Source of the DNA: Mediterranea massiliensis
GTDB lineage: Bacteria > Bacteroidota > Bacteroidia > Bacteroidales > Bacteroidaceae
NCBI RefSeq assembly: GCF_900128475.1
Contig: NZ_LT635839.1
Location: 662,807-726,806 of the forward strand
DNA length: 64,000 nt
Direction: 5' to 3'
The position numbers and the translations under genes were made by a program. Numbering within the stretch: position 1 is the stretch's first letter; every line of letters begins with the position of its first letter. This document shows, in pieces, positions 53,137-59,700 of the stretch. The notes under the pieces were generated by a model, which was not told where the DNA came from, searched no databases, and worked only from the letters and a program-made list of their open reading frames with translations.

Positions 53137-53226
53137 TTATCTTTCACTTCCATATCCCAGGGAGTGCATTTCGCTTTCGCCCATGATGGCCAAAGCATTT
53201 ATCAAATATGCAAACAGCTTTTTCAT
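53137..53226 (-). CDS. Tiny ORF 2 (29 aa), second ORF of the small unit
   Basis: ATG 53226 starts a 29-residue peptide: MKKLFAYLINALAIMGESE, then MHSLGYGSER. GAAAGGGAA lies about 10 bases upstream as a ribosome site. The first half is basic and hydrophobic, the second polar. A second frame inside it (ATG 53198 to TAA 53118, 26 aa) reads MLWPSWAKAKCTPWDMEV and ends in DNKEFSF, so the true reading frame of the second half is not certain. I recognise no family. It lies 77 bases after ORF 1 on the same transcript and before the terminator. Confidence 0.5.
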   Translation of the reverse strand: MKKLFAYLINALAIMGESEMHSLGYGSER

Positions 53227-53303
53227 AATTAATTCCCTTTCTTTTTTAGGTTACCTGAAAACAACGATTCAATTCTCACTTTCAAATGGGGATTTATGAA
53301 TGC

Positions 53304-53378
53304 TTAGAGCATTACATAACCCCAAATGTTCTTGTCGGCATTGCTGACGTTCTTAAAAATTTTCTTTAACATTTTCAT
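53304..53378 (-). CDS. Tiny ORF 1 (24 aa) with a canonical ribosome binding site
   Basis: ATG 53378 starts a 24-residue peptide, MKMLKKIFKNVSNADKNIW followed by GYVML. It is strongly basic in the first half and aromatic/hydrophobic at the end, and could form an amphipathic helix. AGGAGG lies 8 bases upstream (53387-53392), an ideal Shine-Dalgarno sequence and spacing that is rare in Bacteroidetes; this is the main reason to think it is translated. A promoter, two operator-like dyads and a downstream terminator frame it with ORF 2. Possible roles are a signal peptide-like pheromone, an antimicrobial or membrane-active peptide, or a leader peptide; none can be shown here. Confidence 0.6.
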   Translation of the reverse strand: MKMLKKIFKNVSNADKNIWGYVML

Positions 53379-53386
53379 TTTGTTAT

Positions 53387-53392
53387 CCTCCT
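53387..53392 (-). promoter_or_regulatory. Canonical AGGAGG ribosome binding site of tiny ORF 1
   Basis: AGGAGG on the minus strand with 8 bases to ATG 53378. Most other genes in the window lack such a sequence at this spacing. Confidence 0.75.
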
Positions 53393-53442
53393 AAATCAAT
53401 CTTGTTATCCTATTGAAAACTTACCGAAATCTTATTGATTTC

Positions 53443-53456
53443 ATGTTTTACAACAC
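53443..53456. promoter_or_regulatory. Operator-like palindrome, downstream copy
   Basis: ATGTTTTACAACAC on the plus strand. It matches the copy at 53506-53519 at 12 of 14 positions and lies on the predicted transcription start of the tiny-ORF unit, touching its -7 element. Confidence 0.55.
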
Positions 53457-53486
53457 AAAAGTAGTGCCTTTTATGGAAATGACAAG
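53456..53486 (-). promoter_or_regulatory. Promoter of the tiny-ORF unit
   Basis: On the minus strand CTTG (53486-53483), 19 bases, then TACTTTTG (53463-53456). It fits the Bacteroidetes consensus with one -33 mismatch. The predicted leader to ATG 53378 is about 70 bases. Confidence 0.7.
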
Positions 53487-53505
53487 CGTTTTGAGGTAGA
53501 AAAAC

Positions 53506-53519
53506 ATGTTATACAACAT
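53506..53519. promoter_or_regulatory. Operator-like palindrome, upstream copy
   Basis: ATGTTATACAACAT has perfect 5-bp arms (ATGTT/AACAT). It lies about 20 bases upstream of the -33 element. Together with 53443-53456 it brackets the promoter, as expected for a regulator binding on both sides. Confidence 0.55.
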
Positions 53520-53616
53520 ATTTCTTGACCTGTATCAATTCGTCCGAAGTTTATACATCCAAATCCTGCCAAAACGACCTGCCTGATGGTTTGTCTCATC
53601 TGCCAGCCGCCAAAGT

Positions 53617-53656
53617 GGCAGAAAAAGAAAGAGCCGCACCCGAAGGTGCAGCTCTT
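53617..53656 (-). terminator. Terminator of pepD
   Basis: AAGAGC-C-GCACC (53629-53640) pairs with GGTGC-A-GCTCTT (53645-53656) around CGAA; one internal mismatch. On the minus strand TTTCTTTTTC follows. Confidence 0.8.
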
Positions 53657-53674
53657 ATACCTTATTATATTATA

Positions 53675-53716
53675 TAAGCCAGGGCATGGCGTATATGGAC
53701 GATGCCATGCGGCTTA
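53675..53716. other. Long hairpin between pepD and its terminator
   Basis: GCATGGC (53684-53690) pairs with GCCATGC (53704-53710), and outside it TAAGCC pairs with GGCTTA, with a 3-base bulge. It lies in the 3' untranslated part of the pepD message and may protect it from decay. Confidence 0.6.
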
Positions 53717-53731
53717 CCTGTCACTTTCTTC

Positions 53732-55189
53732 TCACTTGACGGGTGTTTTCTCCAGCGTAGCTACCAGAAAATCATAGAATCGGGTCACTGATGGAATGTA
53801 GGCACGTTCGTCGGGGGAGTGGGGAGAACGCAGCGTCGGACCGAATGAAATCATGTCGAGGTTCTTGTAGGTAGCGCCGATAATGCCGCACTCCAATCCT
53901 GCATGGATTACTTTCACGGCAGGTTCCGTGCCAAACTGTTCTTTATAGGATGCCTTCATGGCTTGCAGGATGGGAGAGTTAACATTGGGCTGCCAGCCGG
54001 AATAGCCTCCGCTGAATTCTACTTTCATTCCTGCCATGGAGAAGCAGGCGGCCAGGCTGTCGGCCAGGAAATCTTTCATCGTGTCGCACGAACTGCGGGC
54101 CAGGATGCGGACTTCGGCTTTTCCGCCGGCGATGATGACGATGGCCAGATTGGAGGAAGTCTCAACCGTGTCGGGGACGGTCGGTATCATGCGCATCACG
54201 CCGTCCTGGCAGGCCATCAGGACGTTGATCATGTTGTCCTGGATTTCTTCTGGGACTACGGTGGCGGGTACTTCCACTGCTTCTATCTTCAGGCTGACAT
54301 TGCTTTCGATGGTTTCGTACTCGGAATTGATCTGTGCCTCATATTCTTTGATGTAGTCGTCCAAACCTTCCATGTCATCGGGGTTGAAGAGAAGTATGGC
54401 GTGTGCTTCGCGGGGAATAGCATTGCGCATGTTGCCACCTTCGAAGCTGGCCAGTTGACAGTCGAATTCCACCAGCAGGTCGTGTACGACACGTGCCAGC
54501 AACTTGTTGGCATTGCCGCGTCCTTCGTTGATTTCCAGTCCAGAGTGGCCTCCGCGAAGTCCCTTCAGCGTCAGCTTGCGGGCTACAAAGCCGTCGGTGG
54601 GAGCTTCTTCCTTGTATTCCAGAGAAGCGGTGATGTCAATGCCTCCTGCGCAGCCGATGTAGAGTTCGCCTTCCTGCTCTGAGTCGAGGTTCAGCAGGAT
54701 GTCGCCTTTCAGTGTGCCTTCCTTGAGGCCGAAAGCACCGTACATGCCGGTTTCTTCATCTTTCGTGATGAGCACTTCCAGCGGACCGTGTTTCAAGTCT
54801 TTGGCTTCGAGTACGGCCATGGCTGCGGCAACACCCAGACCGTCGTCGGCTCCCAGTGTCGTGCCTTTGGCTTTCACCCATTCGCCGTCTACCCATGTCT
54901 CGATGGGGTCTTTGGTGAAGTCGTGAACCGTATCGTTGTTCTTCTGCGGTACCATGTCCATGTGGGCCTGCAGGATGACTCCGCGGCGGTTTTCCATTCC
55001 TGGTGTGGCAGGCTTGCGGATGATGACGTTGCCCACTTCGTCGGTAAATGATTCCAGTCCCAATTCCTTGCCGAAATTCACCAGAAATTCGGTCACTTGT
55101 TCTACATGACCCGACGGACGGGGAATGCGGGTCAGTGAATAGAAATGCTTCCACACATTCTGTGGAGCCAGTTGTAAGATTGTGCTCAT
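53732..55189 (-). CDS. pepD: Aminoacyl-histidine dipeptidase (Xaa-His dipeptidase)
   Basis: PepD (485 aa) is a two-zinc M20C peptidase that hydrolyses Xaa-His and other dipeptides in the cytosol. ATG 55189 (MSTILQLAPQNVW) is chosen by family start. Zinc-site motifs: VILQAHMDMVPQ (His-x-Asp), GTTLGADDGLGVAA (bridging Asp), TKDEETGMYGA (Glu-Glu), NLDSEQEGELYIGCAGG (Asp), and near the C terminus IHAGLECGIIG (His). A lid domain lies in the middle. A TATCTTTG -7 element is at 55214-55221 on the minus strand. Confidence 0.94.
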   Translation of the reverse strand: MSTILQLAPQNVWKHFYSLTRIPRPSGHVEQVTEFLVNFGKELGLESFTDEVGNVIIRKPATPGMENRRGVILQAHMDMVPQKNNDTVHDFTKDPIETWVDGEWVKAKGTTLGADDGLGVAAAMAVLEAKDLKHGPLEVLITKDEETGMYGAFGLKEGTLKGDILLNLDSEQEGELYIGCAGGIDITASLEYKEEAPTDGFVARKLTLKGLRGGHSGLEINEGRGNANKLLARVVHDLLVEFDCQLASFEGGNMRNAIPREAHAILLFNPDDMEGLDDYIKEYEAQINSEYETIESNVSLKIEAVEVPATVVPEEIQDNMINVLMACQDGVMRMIPTVPDTVETSSNLAIVIIAGGKAEVRILARSSCDTMKDFLADSLAACFSMAGMKVEFSGGYSGWQPNVNSPILQAMKASYKEQFGTEPAVKVIHAGLECGIIGATYKNLDMISFGPTLRSPHSPDERAYIPSVTRFYDFLVATLEKTPVK

Positions 55190-55213
55190 AATCGAAACAA
55201 AATATAGTTTTCG

Positions 55214-55221
55214 CAAAGATA
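55214..55221 (-). promoter_or_regulatory. Probable -7 element of pepD
   Basis: TATCTTTG on the minus strand (55221-55214) lies 25 bases before the start codon. The -33 match is weak. Confidence 0.5.
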
Positions 55222-55364
55222 AGATTATATTTCAAGAAAACGTCGTTCCGTCCGAAGATTTTCTCCTGCTGTATGCCTGCCGGAAGAGAATGTCGGGCGT
55301 AGGGGGAGGCCTGTCTATGGCCGTTCTGTCGGAGATGAGTATAACTGATTGGCAGACAGCGGAG

Positions 55365-55413
55365 AAACAAAAAAGACTGCATCCGCCGTGTTGCCGGTCG
55401 GGATACAGTCTTT
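55365..55413 (-). terminator. Terminator of yqeY
   Basis: AAAGACTGCATCC (55372-55384) faces GGATACAGTCTTT (55401-55413), with an AAAGACTG/CAGTCTTT core. On the minus strand a TTTTTTG run follows. Confidence 0.75.
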
Positions 55414-55436
55414 CGGGTATGCTTTGCAGGGATTCG

Positions 55437-55886
55437 TTATCCAAGCAGTTCCTTTACTTTGGCAGAGATGGTACGGCCTTCGGCACGTCCGGCCAGTTTC
55501 TTGCTGGCCACTCCCATTACCTTGCCCATGTCCTTGCCGCTGGTGGCGCCCACTTCGGCAATGATTTCCTTCAGGGCAGCTTCCAGTTCTTCGGCGCTCA
55601 TCTGTTGGGGCAGGTAGGTTTCCATGACCTTTACCTGTGCCAGCTCGCCGTCGGCCAGATCCTGACGTCCCTGCTGGAGGTAGATTTCGGCGGAGTCTTT
55701 GCCTTGTTTCACCAGTTTCTGAATGATTTTCAGGGCGGCATCGTCGGTCAAGGTATCGTTGGCTCCCGGAGCGGTTTTGGCTTCGAGGAACACTTTCTTG
55801 ATATTTCTCAAGGTGTCGAGGGCCACTTTGTCTTTGGCCTTCATTGCGGTTTTAATGTCTTCGCTGACTTTCTCAAATAAATCCAT
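55437..55886 (-). CDS. GatB/YqeY domain-containing protein
   Basis: A 149-aa cytosolic protein of the YqeY family, which resembles the C-terminal tRNA-binding domain of the amidotransferase subunit GatB. ATG 55886 (MDLFEKVSEDIKTAMKAKDK) gives the family start. Other markers are LRNIKKVFLEAK, KQGKDSAEIYLQQGRQDLADGE and the C-terminal TSGKDMGKVMGVASKKLAGRAEGRTIS. It lies at the end of the division cluster after ftsZ, with repeat array C in the 243-base gap between them. The role is not established; a link to tRNA or translation is likely. Confidence 0.92.
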   Translation of the reverse strand: MDLFEKVSEDIKTAMKAKDKVALDTLRNIKKVFLEAKTAPGANDTLTDDAALKIIQKLVKQGKDSAEIYLQQGRQDLADGELAQVKVMETYLPQQMSAEELEAALKEIIAEVGATSGKDMGKVMGVASKKLAGRAEGRTISAKVKELLG

Positions 55887-55964
55887 CGTCAATGTATGTA
55901 TTAAAGTGATTGAACTCAGAGTTGGCAAACGTCATCCTTGTCGTTTTCTGACTTTGTCCGGCCG

Positions 55965-56074
55965 CTGCAAAGGGTTTGCTGTAGTCTTGCACAAGCTTTG
56001 CAGAGTTTCTGCACAAGCTTTGCAGAAGAACTGCAAAAGGGAAACAGAAAGACTGCACAAGCTTTGCAATGGGT
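55965..56074. repeat. 22-nt-period palindromic repeat array C
   Basis: Five units of exactly 22 nt start at 55965, 55987, 56009, 56031 and 56053. Units 2, 3 and 5 share TGCACAAGCTTTGCA; units 1 and 4 are diverged. CTGCA and TGCAG form a dyad within a unit, and GCAGA with TCTGC between units 2 and 3. The array fills the gap between ftsZ and yqeY. Confidence 0.88.
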
Positions 56075-56129
56075 TTACCTTGTGCCGGACGGGCGTCCAG
56101 ATACGTTATCGGGACAGGTTGCACGGAGG

Positions 56130-57443
56130 TTATACGAAACTGATGATACCTCCGTCTTCGGTGCCTCCGGCTTCTTGGGCGGCCTGCTGGCTTTGTTCTT
56201 CGGCCTTGGCCTTGATGGCGTTCAGCGTGGCCTTATCGCGCAGGTAAGTGGGCGAGTTCTCGACCATGGCCACTACGTCGGCATTATCCAGATCTTCGGG
56301 GCTGAAGAGGTAGATGTGGCGGCGGCGTGTTCGTTGTGTACGCTGGTTGGCATCCTTCCCATAATAGGTTTCGCGACGTGTACGGCGCTGTTCTTCTTCT
56401 TCTTCCTGTTCGGCCAGGCGTTGCTGTTCCTCGGCGCTGCGCTGGCTGAGGCGGGCGTCCATCTCCTGCATGTGGATATCCTGGATGCCGAAACCTGTGG
56501 CGAGAAGTGTAATCTTCACGCGTTCTCCCAGCTCCTTGTCCTCCACCATGCCGAACTTTGTTTCAAAGTCACGGTTGAAGCGGTTCATGAAGTCCTTGAT
56601 TTCGTCCATCTCGCTCATCATCAGCTCGTGGTCGGGGCTATAGGAAATGTTGAGCAGGACCTTTTTTGAGTTGAAGATGTCGTTGTTGTTGAGCAGGGGG
56701 GAGTGCTGGGCGTTCTTGATGGCTTCGCTTACGCGGTTTTCCCCTTCGCCGTAGCCGGTACTCATGATGGCCACGCCGCCGTCTTTCATGACGGTCTTCA
56801 CGTCGTTGAAGTCGAGGTTGATGATGCCTCGCATGGTGATGATTTCGGCGATGCTCTTGGCGGCAATCAGCAAGGTATCGTTGGCTTTGGCAAAGGCGCT
56901 GGTGACAGAGAGGTCCGAATAGATTTCGCCCAACTTTTCATTGTTGATGACGAGCAGGGCATCCACGTGGCGGCTGATTTCTTCCACACCGTCCAGGGCC
57001 TGGTCTATCTTCTTGTCGCCTTCCCAGCGGAAGGGAATGGTAACGATGCCTACGGTGAGAATATCCATCTCCTTGGCAATGCGGGCGATGGTCGGCGCCG
57101 CTCCGGTACCCGTGCCGCCACCCATACCGGCGGTGATGAACACCATTTTCGTGCCGTCGTTCAGCATGTCCTTCACTTCCTCGATGCTTTCTTCAGTGGC
57201 TTCCTTGGCCTTGTTCGGGCGGTTGCCGGCTCCCAGTCCTTCGTGTCCCAGCTGGAGCTTGACGGGGACGGGTGACTCTTCGAGCGCCTTGCGGTCGGTG
57301 TTGCACACCACGAAGGCTACGTCGTGTATGCCTTCGCGATACATGTGGTTCACGGCATTGCCTCCTCCGCCGCCTACACCGATGACTTTGATTATCTTGG
57401 GAGAATCGGTTGCAAAACCGAAATCTTTGATGATATCGTCCAT
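56130..57443 (-). CDS. ftsZ: Cell division protein FtsZ
   Basis: FtsZ (437 aa) is the tubulin-like GTPase that forms the division ring. The N-terminal GTPase domain has IGVGGGGGNAVNHM, the signature GGGTGTGAAP (about 108-117), and the T7-type NLDFNDVKTVM with the catalytic Asp. The C-terminal tail is long and includes an Arg-rich stretch (RTQRTRRRH) and ENSPTYLRDKATLN, which looks like the conserved C-terminal peptide that binds FtsA but lies about 35 residues before the end. It starts 21 bases after ftsA. The gap to yqeY holds repeat array C. Confidence 0.97.
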   Translation of the reverse strand: MDDIIKDFGFATDSPKIIKVIGVGGGGGNAVNHMYREGIHDVAFVVCNTDRKALEESPVPVKLQLGHEGLGAGNRPNKAKEATEESIEEVKDMLNDGTKMVFITAGMGGGTGTGAAPTIARIAKEMDILTVGIVTIPFRWEGDKKIDQALDGVEEISRHVDALLVINNEKLGEIYSDLSVTSAFAKANDTLLIAAKSIAEIITMRGIINLDFNDVKTVMKDGGVAIMSTGYGEGENRVSEAIKNAQHSPLLNNNDIFNSKKVLLNISYSPDHELMMSEMDEIKDFMNRFNRDFETKFGMVEDKELGERVKITLLATGFGIQDIHMQEMDARLSQRSAEEQQRLAEQEEEEEQRRTRRETYYGKDANQRTQRTRRRHIYLFSPEDLDNADVVAMVENSPTYLRDKATLNAIKAKAEEQSQQAAQEAGGTEDGGIISFV

Positions 57444-57464
57444 AATATATCTTGCTTTTAGTTA

Positions 57465-58868
57465 TTACATTTTGTCATCGTCGAATAATTCCTTGGTCAG
57501 TGTATCTATCTTGGATTTGAACCAACTGGGCTTGTTCTTTTTTGCTTGTTCCTTTTTCCGTCTTTCTTCTTCCTTCTTGCGCTTCTCTTCCTCTTTCTTT
57601 CTCTTTTCCTCTTCTTCGCGCTTGCGGCGGTTTTCTTCTTCTTGGGCTTTCAGAGCCTCGTCGTCCTTGAAGATGTCAGCCGGTTTGCTGGGTTTGGGTT
57701 GTATGGGTTGCGGCTCCTCCTGCAGGCAGCAGTTGTCCTTGCCGGCGATGAGCAGGGACAGCAGTGTGTTTTGGGTACCATCCTTCTTAATCTGCTCGTT
57801 GAAACCGCGGATGGTTTCCTGTACGAAGGAAGCCGTTCTGATTTTCTTCAGTTTGCTGATTTGGAGCAGGGCTCCTTCCATATTTCTCAGTTGGGAGGCT
57901 CCTCCCGTGATGACCAGTCCGGCCAGCAGCTTGTCTTCGTAGCCCGATAGTTGAATCTGGTTCCATACGTTGGCCAAAATCTCTTCGGTACGGGCACCTA
58001 CGATGTTGTTCAATTCGCCCAGCAGGATGCTGCGACCGTCCTCAGTCGTACAGGCGGCAGGTGCTTCGGCATCTTCGTCTTCCTTGTAGAGGACATCGCC
58101 GTATTGCAGCTTCAGCTTCTCGGCTTCTTCTTCCTCCATTTGCAGGGTGGCTATGTCGCGGGTGATGTTGTTGCCGCCCAAGGGAAGGACGCTGAGGTAA
58201 CGGAGCATGTTGTTCTTGTACACCATTACGGTCGTGGTGTCGGCACCGAAGTCGATAAGGGCGCAGCCCGAACGCAATTCGTTTTCGGTCAGTACGGCCT
58301 GCGCCAGGGCTGTCGGTGCGATGAGCAGGTCGGCAATTTCAACTTTAGCCTGTTCAAAACTGAGCTCGAGGTTCTTCTTGAGAGAAGTGCGGGCCATGAT
58401 GTTCAGAAACTGACCTGTAATGAATTTACCCGTAACGCCTACCGGTTCGGCATACAGATTGTTGTCTATCTTGTACTCTTGCGGCGCCACGTCCAGGATG
58501 TTCATGTCCACGATGGGGAAGTTCAGGTTTTCGTCGCAGAGGCTGTCAATGAGTTCCTGCGAGATGACTTCTTCTTCGGGTGTACGGCTGACGACGTTCT
58601 TGACCGTACGTAAGGACTGTCCGCCGATGCCTACATATACTTTGGCGATGGAGTTCTTGAGCTGGTCTTCCAGCTTGTTGATGATGGAAGTCAGGGCCTG
58701 TGCTGCTTTGCCGATGTTGTAGATGCACCCTTTGCGGATAAAGGAGGCAGCTTCTTCGGTGGCGTATGCCAGTACCTGTATGCTTCCGTCACTGTTCCTG
58801 CGGCCGGCAATGCCGGAGATTTTGGAGGAACTGAGCTCGATAGCGGCGATGAAATCTGTTGTTGCCAT
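57465..58868 (-). CDS. ftsA: Cell division protein FtsA
   Basis: FtsA (467 aa) is the actin-like ATPase that ties FtsZ filaments to the membrane. It has the ATPase start FIAAIELSSSKISGIAG, the SHS2-type insertion (about 85-160), DFGADTTTVMVY as phosphate 2 motif and LVITGGASQL as adenosine motif. After the actin fold there is a linker, then a highly charged Glu/Lys/Arg segment of about 50 residues (EEENRRKREEEEKRKKEEE onward) and a short amphipathic end (PSWFKSKIDTLTKELF) that should bind the membrane. The charged segment is longer than in E. coli FtsA. It lies between ftsQ and ftsZ. Confidence 0.96.
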   Translation of the reverse strand: MATTDFIAAIELSSSKISGIAGRRNSDGSIQVLAYATEEAASFIRKGCIYNIGKAAQALTSIINKLEDQLKNSIAKVYVGIGGQSLRTVKNVVSRTPEEEVISQELIDSLCDENLNFPIVDMNILDVAPQEYKIDNNLYAEPVGVTGKFITGQFLNIMARTSLKKNLELSFEQAKVEIADLLIAPTALAQAVLTENELRSGCALIDFGADTTTVMVYKNNMLRYLSVLPLGGNNITRDIATLQMEEEEAEKLKLQYGDVLYKEDEDAEAPAACTTEDGRSILLGELNNIVGARTEEILANVWNQIQLSGYEDKLLAGLVITGGASQLRNMEGALLQISKLKKIRTASFVQETIRGFNEQIKKDGTQNTLLSLLIAGKDNCCLQEEPQPIQPKPSKPADIFKDDEALKAQEEENRRKREEEEKRKKEEEKRKKEEERRKKEQAKKNKPSWFKSKIDTLTKELFDDDKM

Positions 58869-58916
58869 ATCTTTGTTGTTTTGTAAATTGTTTCTTGTTG
58901 TTCAAAATACTTTCCG

Positions 58917-59654
58917 TCAGTCTCTTCGGGTACAGATGATTTGGTTGTCAAACTCTACGTTGATGCGCGAATACTTGTTCCATCCCACCTTGTTGAGGGC
59001 TTTCTGATAGAATTCCTTCAGCCGTGCCAATTTCTGGTCGTAGTCTTTCAGCCGGCCGAGGTAGATGAGATGGTCGCCTACGCGAGGTACCAGTTCTACA
59101 TTCTGGTCCGAGAGGACATAGATTTGCTCGATCTGTGCGTCCCAGAAAGGATTCTTCTGCAAAAATACACCAAACTTATATAAATCCTTCACGGCAAAGG
59201 ATTTTTCTATGTATCCGGTGGCCAGCGGTACATGGGCCACGCATTTGGCATCGGGTGGCATGACGGTTCCTTTGTTGTCCAGAAAATAGTTTTCACCTCG
59301 GTTGTTCATGACCCGCAGAATGGGGATACGCTGGCTGACCTCGACACATATCTTGTGGCTGGGGGTTTTGTAGCATTCCACACGGTCGATAAGCGGGTGT
59401 GTGGACAAGGCTTCCTCCATTTCCTTGGTGCGGATGTCCTTCAGATTCTTGCCGACGGGATTGAGCTTTTGCTTCCGAAGCATGGAAAGCACTTCCTTTT
59501 TTGTGATGAATCCGGCGTACACCGTGTCCTTGATAACCAGTTCGATGTCGGTACATGTTGCGTCTGCCGGCTTCCGGTTGAAGGCGGTGACAGCCACAAT
59601 CAGGTAGGCTGTGGCAAGTAGTAGGACGATGGTCAGTAATATTCTTCTTATCAT
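58917..59654 (-). CDS. ftsQ: Cell division protein FtsQ
   Basis: FtsQ (245 aa) is a bitopic inner membrane protein that links early and late division proteins through its periplasmic POTRA domain. ATG 59654 (MIRRILLTIVLLL) gives one transmembrane segment at the N terminus. The periplasmic part has a POTRA-like region (ITKKEVLSMLRKQKLNPVG and THPLIDRVECYKTPS) and the FtsQ domain with DNKGTVMP and VELVPRVGDHLIYLGRLKDY. Sequence conservation in this family is low, so the call rests on topology and on its place between murC and ftsA. Confidence 0.9.
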   Translation of the reverse strand: MIRRILLTIVLLLATAYLIVAVTAFNRKPADATCTDIELVIKDTVYAGFITKKEVLSMLRKQKLNPVGKNLKDIRTKEMEEALSTHPLIDRVECYKTPSHKICVEVSQRIPILRVMNNRGENYFLDNKGTVMPPDAKCVAHVPLATGYIEKSFAVKDLYKFGVFLQKNPFWDAQIEQIYVLSDQNVELVPRVGDHLIYLGRLKDYDQKLARLKEFYQKALNKVGWNKYSRINVEFDNQIICTRRD

Positions 59655-59700
59655 ATCTTTGGGTTGTTTCCGAATTCTATGTGATTGTTTGCCGATGCGT

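Larger units (their letters stand above)
52875..53731. other. Long intergenic region holding the tiny-ORF unit
   Basis: 857 bases between the alpha-2-macroglobulin-like gene and pepD, both on the minus strand. It holds a possible promoter (52954-52961), a terminator (53029-53065), two tiny ORFs (53137-53226 and 53304-53378) with a promoter and two operator-like palindromes, the pepD terminator (53617-53656) and a further hairpin (53675-53716). Confidence 0.75.

Noticed and set aside
55965..56074. CRISPR array as an explanation for the 22-nt repeats
   Set aside because: No identical repeats with unique spacers of constant length, and no cas genes in the window.
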